The translations under genes were made by a program, and so were the position numbers. The notes under the pieces are model-generated. The model was not told the origin of the DNA, made no database searches, and saw only the letters and a list, made by a program, of their open reading frames with translations. Positions 1 through 12,316 of a DNA stretch of 64,000 nt are shown in pieces (position 1 is the first letter of the stretch; every line of letters begins with the position of its first letter). Origin of the DNA: Paramecium pentaurelia (lineage: Eukaryota; Ciliophora; Oligohymenophorea; Peniculida; Parameciidae); NCBI GenBank assembly GCA_905183005.1, contig CAJJDO010000008.1, positions 250,927 to 314,926 on the forward strand. Reading direction: 5' to 3'.

Positions 1-2164
1 GATGTCTATTAATATTTCTTAAGTAAATTATTTCTTAATTTCAAACAATCAGAGTGATTAGCAGAGATGACAACATTATCTGGTTTATACTTTTCAAAGA
101 AATTATCTAATAAAGCTTATTCTTTTCTGATTTATTCAAGCATTTCAGTTCTCTTTTCATCTTATGTCAAATAATTAAAGATTTGGAGAGTCTATTATTC
201 ACCTTTATAATCTATAATTGACATTCCAATATATTTCTTTTAGATTGGACAATCTTGAGAATCAGCTTTGAATACATTGCTATCTGTTTATTCTTATCCA
301 ATAATTAAAGACATGATTTTGACATCAGGATTAGTAGTTTATAACATTTATTAATTATTTCCAACTTAACTCATATGAGGTTGTTTATTAATAAGTTATT
401 TGAATTTTTATTAACACATTCTCACAATATGTTTGGATGAAAGAGATTTCAATTTATATTTAATTTATCTTTCTAAAATAGGATACAATATTTCTTTTAA
501 AATACCTCTAAGCATGAGATCTCTAACTCTAATAATATTTTCTGGCTCTTTTTAGGAATCATGTATATTGGCAAATTAATCACACAATAAAACCATTATA
601 TCATCTCTTGGAATCTTTTCTTTTTAGTGAACTTTATCTTCTGAGATTGAAAAATTAATTTTAATGTATCCCAATTATTCTGCTCTAAGACATTACATCC
701 AAATTTGATCTTCCATATATATATATTATCTATGTTTAATTCTCTTAACTGGATAAAAGTAATTGATAACTGTAATTTCTCGATTACCTAATTAAGTTGG
801 TTCTGTTGAAATAAGTAGATGATCTCTATATAGTTAATTTATAAAATTTCTAATGAAGGGATGATGATAGAGGTCCATCATCAAATACCTTTATAATAAC
901 TTGATATATTGAGAAATGGAATTTTATGATTAAAACTCTGCAGTCTCTATTTGATGATTCCATAATTCCTCCAAATCTTCTATGAACTTTCTATCCACTT
1001 ATACACTCTTTCCTTACAATTTGATGAAGAATTCATCTGAAATATAACAAAACTTCAATGCTACCTAATCCACTTTTTATCTAATACACTCTAACATATC
1101 CTTCTCCATTGTATGAGGATTCTTTTTACTATTTAAATTAAGATTCTCTAATTCTTTAAGAATATTATCAATTTTAGAGTTCACCTATTCTTATTCTAAT
1201 TCCATTGCTTAATCTTATTTCATTCTCTAACCCAATAATTGTTTCTCCTAATTCTCTTTCAATAATTCCTATTCCAAATATACTATCCTCTTGCAATTAT
1301 GTTTCATAATTATATAATCTATGTAATCCTTTAAATTCTACAAATCCTCTATTTATTTAGACTTCTCTAAATACATATTGGCTGTGTCTATTTATTTTTA
1401 ATATTCATCAGGAATAGAGTCTATTAACTTCTATATCCTATTCTTAAAATTACTAAAGTATTCCCATTCATAATCCAGTTCCCTTATTTTCCAATAATGT
1501 TCCAATTGCAATTTTGAAGTTATGAGATGACGTTTGTAAGTATAAATATACATTATATCTAAGTTCTTTTATCTATAGAATTCCAAAATTAGTTTTATTC
1601 CAACCAAAATATCAACTATATTTTTGTAATCGAACTGAGTAAACATTTATTCTCCAATCCATTTAAATTATTATTCAGAAGTTTCTTCTCTTGCATTTTA
1701 CATTATCTAACCCTTAGTCATCTTCATATAAGTAATTTAAATTGATTCAGGCACATCCTATTTAAGTATTTCTTCATCATTTTCATTCAAGAATGCCACT
1801 TCTCTTTAACTTGGATCAAACAATTTATTTATTAACTTCTCATTTTACTCATTCTCATCAAACTGCTCCTGTGAAAATGGATCTACTGGAGTATCTTTTA
1901 ATTCTACTTTATCATATTCCTTTTCTATCTTCTATAGACACCTTTAATTTATCACCATCTTATTTTCTTCAATCAAACTCCTATCATCATCTGATAATTC
2001 TTCATTAAATGAATCGTTCTAACTTTAAACTATTAAATTATATATTACTCCTCTTATACCTCATCTGAGGATATTTAGGATGAGTCCACAACAAAATCAT
2101 CCTTCTCATAATCATTTTTTCCTTCTTCTTCTGAAGATTCAACATTATATTTCCCTTTTCCCAT
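1..2164 (-). CDS. SPT6: SPT6-like transcription elongation factor, N-terminal part (runs off left edge)
   Basis: SPT6 is a histone chaperone and elongation factor that travels with RNA polymerase II. The model starts at the ATG at 2164-2162 (MGKGKYNV...) and has the acidic N-terminus expected of the family, including FVVDSSQ. A helical core follows, then a stretch with LYPILERQIKYKL, and a YqgF/RNase-H-like segment (VKIMSLIIGQ, later KPDNVVISANHSDCLK) in the same order as in SPT6. The frame needs TAA/TAG as Gln. One intron is inferred near the 5' end at 2019-2059 (41 nt, long for this window) because only that length restores the downstream frame. The C-terminal S1 and SH2 regions lie beyond base 1. 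The family call rests on domain order and short motifs, not a search; a divergent paralogue is possible. Confidence 0.65.
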
Positions 2165-2246
2165 ATTTTATTAAACTTAATGTATTTAAGAATCGTAACT
2201 TCATTGTTATTACAAAACTTTTACAACCATATTAATAAATTTTATT
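2165..2246. promoter_or_regulatory. Short divergent spacer between SPT6-like and coiled-coil gene
   Basis: These 82 AT-rich bases separate two divergent start codons, so both promoters must lie here or inside the flanking genes. No recognisable motif stands out. Confidence 0.4.
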
Positions 2247-3390
2247 ATGTAAAACGAAAGGTTGTAACGTCTCCTTAGATCTAAAGGTAGTTCCTACATC
2301 CCTTAAAATCCATAGGCTGTCTCCCCCTTCACCAGACAAACCCAAAATTCAACTATTCAATCCAACAAATATCTAACTAACTATGCCGTCTAAAAGTTAT
2401 AAAATTAATCAACTCATATTACTATGTATTTAATTTTTACATTCTAGAACACCCTCTACAGATAGAAGGATTATACCCACTCCTTCAAGACCGCCTATAA
2501 ATATCTTACCTCATTAATCTTCATCAATCTCCCCTATTCGTGTTGTTTAATTGTCAACTGAAAGAGTCTAATAACCATAAGAAATTCATGAAGTACATCA
2601 TTTTGAAAGGCCTATTTAAGTTGTTGCTGCAGAAGAAATGGAATACAAATATAAATTTAAAATTCAACAATTAGAATCAATGATCTATTAATTACAAGTC
2701 GAAAATCAAAGAATTAAAATTAATGGGGGTTATATTGAATAATCTATACCTATTGATAATACTTTTAAAATTAATGAATTAGAGAGAATCAATCAGAATT
2801 TAAGAACATAAGAAGAAAAATAAAGAATTGAATTAAAATAACTAAAAGAAGAATTATAAAATTGGAAAGATAGATATAGTTAATTACAAAAATAATCATC
2901 AAATCAAAATGGATTCAATGAAGAATTGCGTTAATTGAAAAAATAAATATTGTAATTAGAGGAAGATAATAATGATTTATAATTACATTTAAGAGACAAA
3001 GATTAAGAAATCTTAAAATTAAGAACTATCTTAAATGAAAAAGATGATATCATAGATTAACTAAATGATTAAATATAAGAACTCTAAATAATACAAGAAA
3101 ATTATAGTCGTGTTGAAACAACATTAATATCTTTATAAGGTGAGGTTGATGTTTGGAGAAAGAAATTCAAAGAAAAAAATGAAGAGGCTTCAGAATTAAG
3201 TGAAAAACTTATAATGGCTGAAACATCTTTAGAAGCAATGAAAAAGAGATAAATTGTACAAGTCAAAGAAGTTAATGTTACTAAAACTAATAATAATAAA
3301 ATTGGCACTTCTTTAGCATAATCTAATGAAGCACCAGGAAGATTTTCGACAAATCGTGGATCTCATTATTCAAACAAATAATAAAATTGA
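2247..3390 (+). CDS. Coiled-coil protein, 373 aa
   Basis: Unrecognised protein. ATG 2247, TGA 3388-3390, one 22-nt intron at 2426-2447; the remaining 1,122 nt are a whole number of codons. Residues 1 to about 130 are Pro/Ser/Thr/Gln-rich and probably disordered. From about residue 130 (EEMEYKYKFK) the chain is a long Glu/Lys/Gln/Leu coiled coil up to the last 40 residues, which are polar with Ser and Asn. No catalytic motif. Most of its glutamines are TAA or TAG. A cytoskeletal or scaffold role is only a guess from composition. Confidence 0.8.
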
Positions 3391-3582
3391 TATTCATTTA
3401 CTTTTATTTATTTTAATAATTCTTTTATTAAATATAAGTATTATAATTTATTAATTAGAATATAAAAATATCTCAAAATAATATTAATTATTATGAGAAA
3501 GGAAAGTTTGTTCTAAAAAAGAAAATATATTTAATTTAATTTAACTTGAATAATTTTCATAAATTAAGAATTTAATTATAAA

Positions 3583-4400
3583 ATGAAATTACCAAGTATT
3601 AATAAACCTACATCAGCTTAATCAGCAAATCGATAATTACCACCAAGGTAGAGTAATAATGCAATAAGCAATTTAGAAAAGAATTTATTTAATAAACTTA
3701 ATGAATATGATGATTTAAACAAGATTGATACTAAAAAGATTTAGGTTTCTGAGATTAAGTCTAATAAGAAAATAGAGAATTCTCATGATGAAATGGAATC
3801 ATTTGCAAGAAAATCAAACACTTTGAAAAATTATAGTTAAACAGAGAAGTTTAAAGATTTGAAATCATCTTAATAAAAACAACATTAATAAGACACTGTG
3901 TTTCTCACTCATAATTAATAAGCAAAATCAGAGGAATCAAATAATGATTAGGATGATAATAATAGTGATAGTAGTATTGAAGATTTATTATAAAGGAGTA
4001 AAGTATTGGATAAATAGAAAAAAGTTATGTTAAATTTTGAAGATGATAGTGATGTTGGTTAATTGAATAAGATGTTATTTTAAAGTAAGATTTAAAAAAT
4101 GTATAATGATAGCTGATATTGATTTAGATGAATAGTTTTAGAGTATGTGCATTTTAAAAAAAACTATTTCATAGATGTAAGACTCGATGAAATCTATGGG
4201 ATATGGGATTAATGAGAAATTGATGGATGACTTGAATTAATAATATGAAGAAATGATAAAGCTGCAAAGGGAATCCTAAGTAGCTAAGTGAAATTAATTA
4301 GGCAATTGAAGAATACTAAATGAAAGAGAGCAATTCAAAAAATAAAATGCCTGCTTTACGTTCAAATAGTGTTAATTAAACAAAAAAATAGAAAAAATGA
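3583..4400 (+). CDS. Low-complexity charged protein, 255 aa
   Basis: Unrecognised protein. ATG 3583, TGA 4398-4400, introns 4085-4112 (28 nt) and 4280-4301 (22 nt). Both introns are needed to stay open, and the exons sum to 256 codons. The N-terminal half is rich in Asn, Lys, Ser and Gln; an acidic Asn/Asp/Ser tract is followed by a short helical segment (DEQFQSM..KKTISQMQDS) and a basic tail. No known domain. It lies just upstream of VPS33 on the same strand (78 bp gap) with no evidence of a functional link. Confidence 0.75.
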
Positions 4401-4478
4401 CATAGATTTAAATATCTTTTATATTTATTATCATATATATATTATATCACTAATACATTTTATATTTTATTAATAAAA

Positions 4479-6271
4479 ATGTAAAATCCAAATATTCCAT
4501 AATATGAATTTGATATTACAATTTATAAGGATTACTTGAAGAATAAGATTATTGCATTATTGGAAACTATGCCTGGAAATAAATAACTAATTTTGAGTTA
4601 GAGAGTCTTACAATTACTTAAATTAAGCATTGAAAATAAATTACTATAAGAAAGTGGAGTCAAAAAGACATTAACAATAGAGAATATAAATTAAATAGAA
4701 AATGATATTACTTAGATCTTTATAATAATTCCACCAAAATTGGATGTAACAAGGAAGATTGCAAAAATGATTAAAGCTGCTAATGGTCCAAACAACACTT
4801 ACAAATTGGTCTTTTGGCCTTCAAGAACAATACTAGCCAAGGAATTATTAGAATAAGAAGGAGTTTTGAGTAGTGTAGAAATTAAGGATTTTTCATTTGA
4901 TCTTATTCCACTTGATTTAGATGTATTAAGTTTAGAAATGCCAGATGCTTTTAGAGATATGATGATTGATTAAGATTTATCAATTTATAATTATGTTGCA
5001 GATAGTATCAATCGAATATAAATTGTAATGGGCAATATTCCTAATATTTATTGTAAAGGAGATGGAGCCAAGATGGTTTATGATATTATAAAAGTAGAAA
5101 ACTCATAATCTGATTAAAATCAAGACTCTTAAGAAGTAGAGTCATTGATTATATATGACAGAAGTATTGATTTAGTTACTCCTATGTTAACATAATTGGT
5201 TTATGAAGGATTGATAGATGAATAGTTTGGTATCAATGGAAACTTAGTAAGTCTACAAAAAAAGGTATTTGGAAAAGAAGGTTAAGAAGGAGAGGAATAT
5301 CAAACATTACAATTAAATTCAGAGAAAGATCCTTTAATGTATAAAGTAAGAGGATTGTAAGTGGCATCCTTAGCTAAATATTTATATGAGTAAGCAAAAC
5401 AATAGGAAGTGGAGAAGACTGAATTTTAGAAAGAAAAATAAGCTTCATTAAATGAGAGAATTGTATAATAAGCAAAGAAGATTAAATTAGAATAGGAATC
5501 AAATTCAAGACGTATTATATAATATTTATATATAGATCTTAATATAAGTGGTAAGATTGCAGAGAATATTAAAACAATATCATTCTATAAATTATTGAGT
5601 TTAGAATAAGGAATAATTAATGGAGATAAAACAGAAAGAACTTTAGATTATATAGAAGCTATGATTCAATTAGAAATGGATTTAAATAAAGTTGTTAGGT
5701 TGTTAACCTTAAGATCTTTAGTTGATGGTGGATTGAAATAGAAACCATTCGATTATATGAGAAGAGAGATTGTTCATGTATATGGATTTAAAACTATTGC
5801 ATTTTTAAATAATTTATAGAAAGCAGGAATGGTATTCAAATCTGATGCCAAATAACTTTTCTTTAAATTGTAGGAATAATTTAAATTATTGAATGTGGAT
5901 ATCAGATCTGATGATACAGATCCAAAAGATCCTGCTTACACATATAGTGGTCATTGTCCTCTAATGTACTTTGATTCTAATGATTTAGGGCTCGTTTGAC
6001 TGAAAAGATATTTGATAAGGGATCATGGAAACCTTTCAAAACTCAAATGTAATTGATTAATGGTTTTCAATTAGAACCAGAAAGACCTATAAAATTAAAT
6101 ATACCTGGTAAAAAGCCTATTGTAATTATATATATACTTGGTGGAGCCACTTATGGAGAGATTGCATCTTTACGTCTTTTGGGAAAACAATTTAATAAGG
6201 AAGTTATCATTTGTACTACAAATATGACTAATGGTACAAAGCTCATTTCATCATTAAGAGAGAGAATTTGA
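4479..6271 (+). CDS. VPS33: VPS33, Sec1/Munc18-family protein of HOPS/CORVET
   Basis: VPS33 is the SM subunit of the HOPS and CORVET tethers and templates SNARE assembly on endosomes and the lysosome/vacuole. The 589-residue product is close to the usual length (about 600). Hallmarks are KLVFWPSRT, the SM-family signature SLIIYDRSIDLVTPMLTQL, GYGF-like HVYGFKTIAF, the segment YSGHCPLMARLTEKIF and the C-terminal IIYILGGATYGEI with RLLGKQF. A single 23-nt intron at 5966-5988 joins PLM to ARLTEK; without it the frame ends in TGA. The C-terminal 72 residues alone look like a separate small ORF but belong here. The window also encodes an R-SNARE, a possible client class. Confidence 0.95.
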
Positions 6272-6326
6272 TAATTATATAAATACATAGACAAGCTGTT
6301 GTTTAATACAATTATTTTATTTATTA

Positions 6327-8119
6327 ATGTAAACAGAATAATTTTTTTTTGATTCTTCAAATACGAATGATAAGAATTAATGGGTTAAACTTGACTCTAT
6401 TAAAAGACCCATTTCTACTATTAGATTATTTGAAGGGACTTTATTTATGAAGAGTAAAAAATAGGATGCTTTCAAGCCTAAATTTTTTAAGTTATTTTCT
6501 GATAGGCTGAACATTTATAAAGTATGATGATATAATTGAGATTAATTATTAGAATGGTAGAGAATAAAAGGAAATAGCTGCCTTATTCTTGACAAATGTA
6601 TATTTAGACTTAAAATTATTGATTGAATATGAGAAAGATAAATTTCCTATAATTTTATTAAACGGAAATCGAAAATTAGTGTTGAATGCTCGCTCTTAAG
6701 AAAGTCAAACAAAATGGATTGAATAATTCAAAAAGACATGCATTCTGAATAATTATAGAGGTGTTTACACAAATATTAAAGTATTAGGCAAAGGAACATT
6801 TGCTAAGGTAATAAAATTCATAAATAAGGTTTTATTAGCTGAAAAAATAGTAAATAAATCCAAATTTGCTGTGAAGACTTTTCAAAAAATAGCATTGATG
6901 GATAAAAATAATACTCAACGGGTATTTTCTAATTATAATAATCTTTTAGTAAGGATTATTAAATGAAATTAATTTATTGAGATCATGTGATCATCCAAAT
7001 ATAATAAAACTTTATGAAATTTATGAAAGTGGAGATTATATTTATTTAGTTATGGAATTGTTAGAGGGAGGTGAATTATTTGATTTGATACTTGAGACTC
7101 CTTAATTTTTAGAATCTAAAATAGCATTAATCATGTTCAAAATATTTGATGCATTGGAGTATCTTCATACGAAGGTATTATTACTTCTATCCAATAAAGA
7201 ATATTATGCATAGAGATATTAAACCAGAGAATATATTATTAAATGATAAATCAGATAATTTTGATCTAAAAATAGCTGACTTTGGTTTAGCATCTTATAC
7301 TGAAAGTGAATTACTTATCAAAAGATGTGGTACACCAGGATATGTAGCACCAGAAATTTTATAAGATTAAAAATATAATGAAAAAGTAGATGTTTTCAGT
7401 GCTGGAATTATATTTTATATATTGTAAATAATTTAAAAAATAATAGACTAACTGGATAAGCTCCATTTTATGGTAATAGTTTAGATGATGTGATAGAAAA
7501 GAATAGAGCTTGTTAAATAAATTTTAAAGATTTAAAAGTATCTAAAGATGCTTTAGATTTATTATATAAAACATTAGAATCAAATCCTAAGAATAGAATT
7601 TCATCTTTAGAAGCTTTATCTCATCCTTTTATATCTAGTTTATATAAAAGATAAATTAATAGTATGGAAGATATTCCATTAGATGATTTACCAAATGATA
7701 ATTATAGTGCTTTTGAAAACATGAAGAAATTTTGTCAAAATAATATGAGATTTAAAATGTCTAAATTAAAAAAAAATGAATTGGTTTAATAGACTCCTTT
7801 TATGGGAACAAGAGAATATGATCCAATAAAAGCATCTTGTGATAGCTGGTTAAATGAAAAGGAATCTAAATAAATTATAAGATCTCCCTAATTTTAATAA
7901 GAATAATCATCAGACTCTGAATTTTCAATTTTAAGTACTCCTGAATCAAGAAAAGATACATAAAAATTTATTTAACTTAATCCATTACAATAAATAGCTT
8001 ATAAATAATCACCTAATTAATCTATATATTCACCTAATAATTAATAAAAGGAATAAATTTAAATGAATTTCAAAAAAGCTAGTCAAGTTAGAGATTAATT
8101 AAAAAAATTAGGTTATTGA
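6327..8119 (+). CDS. PH-domain serine/threonine protein kinase, 554 aa
   Basis: Protein kinase with an N-terminal pleckstrin-homology domain (about residues 25-130: FKPKFFKLFSDRL, LNGNRKLVLNARS, TKWIEQFKK), which probably binds phosphoinositides or a protein partner. The kinase domain follows: glycine loop LGKGTFAKV, FAVKTF lysine, MELLEGGELF hinge, HRDIKPEN, ADFGLAS, CGTPGYVAPEIL, DVFSAG and HPF near its end. The tail of about 160 residues is polar. Five introns: 6522-6552, 6808-6828, 6922-6949, 7175-7199, 7424-7446. The 21-nt one and the 25-nt one end AAG rather than TAG; the 21-nt one is a multiple of three and could be retained. CAMK-like by motif style; it resembles the kinase at 23105, which suggests a shared ciliate family. 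Confidence 0.9.
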
Positions 8120-8221
8120 TTTTATTTAAAAATGTTTTTATTTTGCTAAGCTATGATTTTTTTAATTATTTAATTAATATTTATTTGTTATAATATAATT
8201 TATAACATAGAACAATTTAAA

Positions 8222-9582
8222 TCATATTGATCTAACCCATTTATGCTCTTCACCACCAGTCTAAAAATATTAATTATATTTTACCTAAATCTTTGTTAAA
8301 ATATCAAATAATTCATGTGAAAGTTCTCCTGCATTCAATTTTGAATCATATTATAATTCATAGATTTTATCATTATATCCAATAGCCTCAATAGGTTAAA
8401 TACTAACAGCTGTTCCAGATCCAAACATTTCAATCATCTAAAATATTTATACTAATTATAATACTCTCCCTTCTTCTATTGCTTCTACAACCTCTTAAAT
8501 ATAGAGTTTCTTTTCAGTAACCTTAAACTTTCCCATATTTCTTGTAAGTTCCTAAATATTATTTCCATATAATATACTAAAATTGAATCTCTTAAAATTC
8601 CTGGTAAGATAGTTCCATCTAGAATTGGTGTAACTAATTCTTTTTCACCTTACTTATTTTTCCAAAAGAAGAACAAATTACAAACTCCCATTTCTTATAC
8701 TAAACCATCTGGTAACATCCATAAATTTTAATGAAATCCAATCTTTTAAACTTCCTTCAATGGCAAAACTGTTGGTGCATAATTACCAGCAACTTTGTAT
8801 CCTCCTACTCCTCCAGGAGCTGATCGAATCTAATATTTTAAATAGATATTTTACTGTTGATGTATTACAAAATACTCTAACAGGTTTTAAACCAGATGGG
8901 AAATAAGGACCTACAGGACATAATGCAACAAATAATTTTGCTCTACTTGATGCTCTTACTCCTAATGCCTCTTCTGTTGCCATCAATGTTGGTCTAATAT
9001 AACAACTAAATCCAGGTCTATCCGGAATCCAATCTCTATCTACTTTTAATAATTATTCAATGCATCTTTCTAATTCTGCACCATCAAAATCTGGTAATGA
9101 TAATCTCTTAGCAGATTGTTTCATTCTATACATATTACAATTTAATCTAAATGTTCTGATTGAATTATTAGGTCCTCTATAGGCCTTTAAATATTATTAG
9201 ATTCAATTACTTTTGCACCTTCAAAACACTCAATAGCATAATGTAAACAAGCAGAAAATGGATGAATACTGAAACTTTTGAATGGGACAATCTAAGGTCT
9301 GCTCCAACTAATTGAAAATATAATTTAATTATCTACCCCATTTTCTCTGACCAATCAATCTCTAATAAATGATCTGTATGGAAGGCTCCGAATGTCATGA
9401 TTTTAGGATCACAAGGAGGTTTAGTAATATAGTGCATAGTATGAGTAGTTGTAAGATCTCTAGACTATTAGTTTGTTTCTATATTAATTTACTTAAAATG
9501 ATGGATAAGGGCAACTAAGATCTAAGTTAGCATAATATGAAAATGAAAAGACTGGTGATCTCCAAAGACTTCTCAGCATCAT
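8222..9582 (-). CDS. BCAT: Branched-chain amino acid aminotransferase, 391 aa
   Basis: PLP-dependent class IV aminotransferase for Leu, Ile and Val. Motifs in order: MTFGAFHTDHL, MGWSRPQIVPF, LHYAIECFEGAKAYRG, FSCYIRPT, APGGVGGYKVAGNYAP (with the PLP-binding lysine segment), QEMGVCNLFFF, TPILDGTILPGILRDS and MFGSGTAVSIQP. The N-terminal 20 residues (MMLRSLWRSPVFSF) are Arg/Ser/hydrophobic and could be a mitochondrial presequence. Seven introns of 24-29 nt: 8261-8284, 8438-8464, 8552-8577, 8830-8854, 9185-9210, 9308-9336, 9465-9492. Exons total 392 codons. All key conserved segments are intact, so a functional enzyme is expected. Confidence 0.95.
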
Positions 9583-9836
9583 TTCTATTTTATTTTTTAT
9601 TTCAAAATTTCATTTCATCATAATTTAATACATAATATCTAAATAATATGATTCTAAATAAATATTAATTAATTGTTTAATCATTCATTATAATAAGTTT
9701 GTGGTATAATATTGTATTATTGTATTTTATTAATAAAAAAATATTTTTGAAAATTATAAATACTTTATAAAGATTCTATTCTTTTGTATGCACTTTAAAT
9801 AATAAAATATTAATAAAAAAGATAAAAGTATATGTT

Positions 9837-10690
9837 TCATTAACTAATAACTTATTCAATAATCTTTGATTAAATTTTATATAAAATACTTAGGAGAGTA
9901 TAGCACCTATATTCCACCTATTACAATAATATTTATTTGTTCTTTGATCAGAAATATCTGATTCAGTAAGGTAGACTGAATAGATGTGTTTCACATTTAC
10001 AGCTCGTTATTTTATGTAAGAAATCATATCTTGCTCTTTTTAAGGTTAGAAATCTTATTAATCAACATCAAAAGCTAAAATGTAAATAGCAGTTTAAAGA
10101 AAATAAACTAAATAAGACTTATAACAATAATTTACCATTGATAATTGGAGCATAATTCTAAATAGAAGTGTCATGCATAAGAAACTTTACCATATGAACT
10201 CCATCTCTTTCTTAGATTCTTTTTATTGCTAAATCAAGACATAGTTTACTAAAAAAATTATGAAAAATGTTTAATTACTTTTTTAATGGAGATATCAATT
10301 CCTCATTGAAATCCTCATTACTATTTTTACGACTCTACATACAGAACATAGTAAGAGATTGTTTTAAACATTCATTGATATCTCCTAATATCATAATGTG
10401 ATGAGTAACAACTTCATCACTTGATTTCAAATGAATATCGGGTGGAAGTTCAGAAGTATCAATATAATCATTTTGACTATGACCATGTTCAAATCCTTCT
10501 ATTTATTTTGTGGAGTACTCCTTTTCATCAATTTATTTCAATCCATTAACCCATTTTAATTTTTTGTCATCATAAAAGAGATTAGTCTAATTTTATCCAA
10601 TTGTGGCAAGCTGATATTTTTATGTTTAAATACCTATATATATTCTTCTAAATTATCAGAATCAAAAGCACAGCGTCTGCGTCTTGACAT
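9837..10690 (-). CDS. Unknown protein, 248 aa
   Basis: No family recognised. It starts MSRRRRCAFDSD at 10690 and ends at TGA 9839-9837. Four introns are required: 10611-10633, 10249-10278, 10108-10135 and 9864-9889 (this last ends AAAG); exons sum to 249 codons. The middle is helical with several Cys (ECLKQSLTMFCMQS), followed by LDLAIKRIQERDG and a hydrophobic stretch YFLQTAIYILAF too short to be a confident membrane helix. It ends NRWNIGAILSQIIEQ. The balanced composition suggests a folded globular protein. Confidence 0.75.
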
Positions 10691-11023
10691 AAAAAATTAA
10701 TAAAATATAAAATCATATATTAAGACTTAATTCATTAATTAATTAGAACAATTAATTTCCTTTAATCTAGTTTTTCAAATTGTTTCAAAAAATGATATTC
10801 ATACAAAACAAAATTTTGATAATTATTAGGAATATATTGTATATCTCTCATTTCAAAAAGGTAAAACTTATCTTGTAAATAAATTTCATTATTATTTAAT
10901 TGCAAAATATTGATATGTTATAGAACTTATTTAATTATTATGCTTGAAAACTTCATATATTAATAATAATGGTGTTCTTTTATGAGAATTTATGATAAAA
11001 TATAATTAAAATTGAATTTAATA
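10691..11023. other. Intergenic, nothing recognised
   Basis: AT-rich spacer between two minus-strand genes; it holds the promoter of the 10690 gene and the 3' end of the 11557 gene. No ORF or structured RNA was apparent. Confidence 0.5.
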
Positions 11024-11557
11024 TCATTTTTATTTAGATTTATATTTTTCATAAAATTTATGAGCTTTTTAAATATTGGTTTCTTCTATTAGACCATAAT
11101 CCAAACAATACTTAAGAGCTAATATAGAATCTGGTTTTTCTCTATATAATGATTCATAATATATTCTGCATGGGTCATCTTCAGGTGGAGTTTCTTTTTT
11201 TTAATATAATTTAAAATTTTCCTTATCATTTTCAACACTCTCAGAATTCTCATCTTCATCCTATGAAATTTTAATTTATTTTACATCTTCTTTTTATTAT
11301 TTTTTTTTTGCATTATTTCTTGATTTATTTTAATTTTGAGATTAGGCTTTCTTTTTTTAACCTTTTTTTTCAACTTATTCATTTTAAGAATCTGAATCAT
11401 CTTCTGATTCTTAATCTAATTACTTTTTTGCAGATGAATTTTATTTTTTTTAGGCTTATTTTTATATTTTCTTTGAGGCCTTTGGTTCATATGATTCTTC
11501 TGATTCTTCATCATCAGAGTCATGCTATTTTTTACCTTTTCCCTTTTTTGGAGGCAT
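11024..11557 (-). CDS. Highly charged small protein with conserved-looking C-terminus, 177 aa
   Basis: Intronless: 178 codons from ATG 11557 to TGA 11026-11024. It starts MPPKKGKGKK and continues as alternating Lys/Gln and Glu/Asp/Ser blocks for about 120 residues, the composition of a disordered nuclear or chromatin-associated protein. The last 50 residues are different, with a helical look (DPCRIYYESLYREKP, ALKYCLDYGLIEE), and are the only part likely to fold. Function unknown. Confidence 0.75.
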
Positions 11558-12316
11558 AATATGAATAAATATTATTAAAATATATATATTTCCTAAATGA
11601 ATTTTATTTATATTTAGTAAACATATTATAATGAATAATATAATCTTAATTATAAATTAAGTTATTATCTCAAAATAATAATTTTAGAACATAAATCTTA
11701 TTAATAATATATATTTAACTTCAATTTTAGTATTTAAAATTTTAGAGTTAAGGACTTACATATTTTTTAGCAATATGGATTATAAAAATAAATATATTAA
11801 AGGAAAATCATAAAAATTTATGAATTTAAATTATATTTCTAATTAAGTGCAAAAGAGATGTATGAATTTGAATAAAAATTTAGTATCAGATTTTTGAATG
11901 ATATAAATAAATGAATAAAACATATTTAAAGAAAGTAGAAAATATTTAAGATATTTAAAAATATTTAGTTCATTATTAATATTAGTAAATTAAATACTTA
12001 AAATAAATATCATTATATTGAAAATGAAATAAACTTTGAAGTAGAATAACAAAGAATCATATTTATATTTTAATCATAAAGATCTAAGTTATTGAGATAT
12101 TTATTCTTTTTAATCATAAACATTTGTATTTAATTAAATTTAAGTAATTTCAAAAACATTAAAATAGGAACTATCTATTCTTTTTATAATCATCTGATAT
12201 TAAATTGAAGAATCGACAAATAAAAATTAGAGGGGATATTTATAATGTCTCATTTACAATCATTTAGATAATTGATTTTACTTATTTTTATAATTTGCTA
12301 ATTTTTTGTAATATGA
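11558..12316. other. Long AT-rich intergenic region
   Basis: 759 bases between two minus-strand genes. Only very short ciliate-code ORFs are present, for example 39 codons at about 11775-11897, too short and isolated to call. No tRNA-like or other structured RNA was noticed. Confidence 0.5.

Noticed and set aside
5990..6271. Frameshift in VPS33
   Set aside because: A 23-nt intron at 5966-5988 restores the frame exactly and rejoins conserved VPS33 sequence.
11308..11559. 83-codon Phe/Leu-rich plus-strand frame
   Set aside because: Antisense of the charged 177-residue protein, which has a full start, stop and ciliate-code frame.
11775..11897. 39-codon ciliate-code ORF (MDYKNKYIKGK...)
   Set aside because: Short, isolated and no family resemblance; expected by chance when only TGA stops translation.
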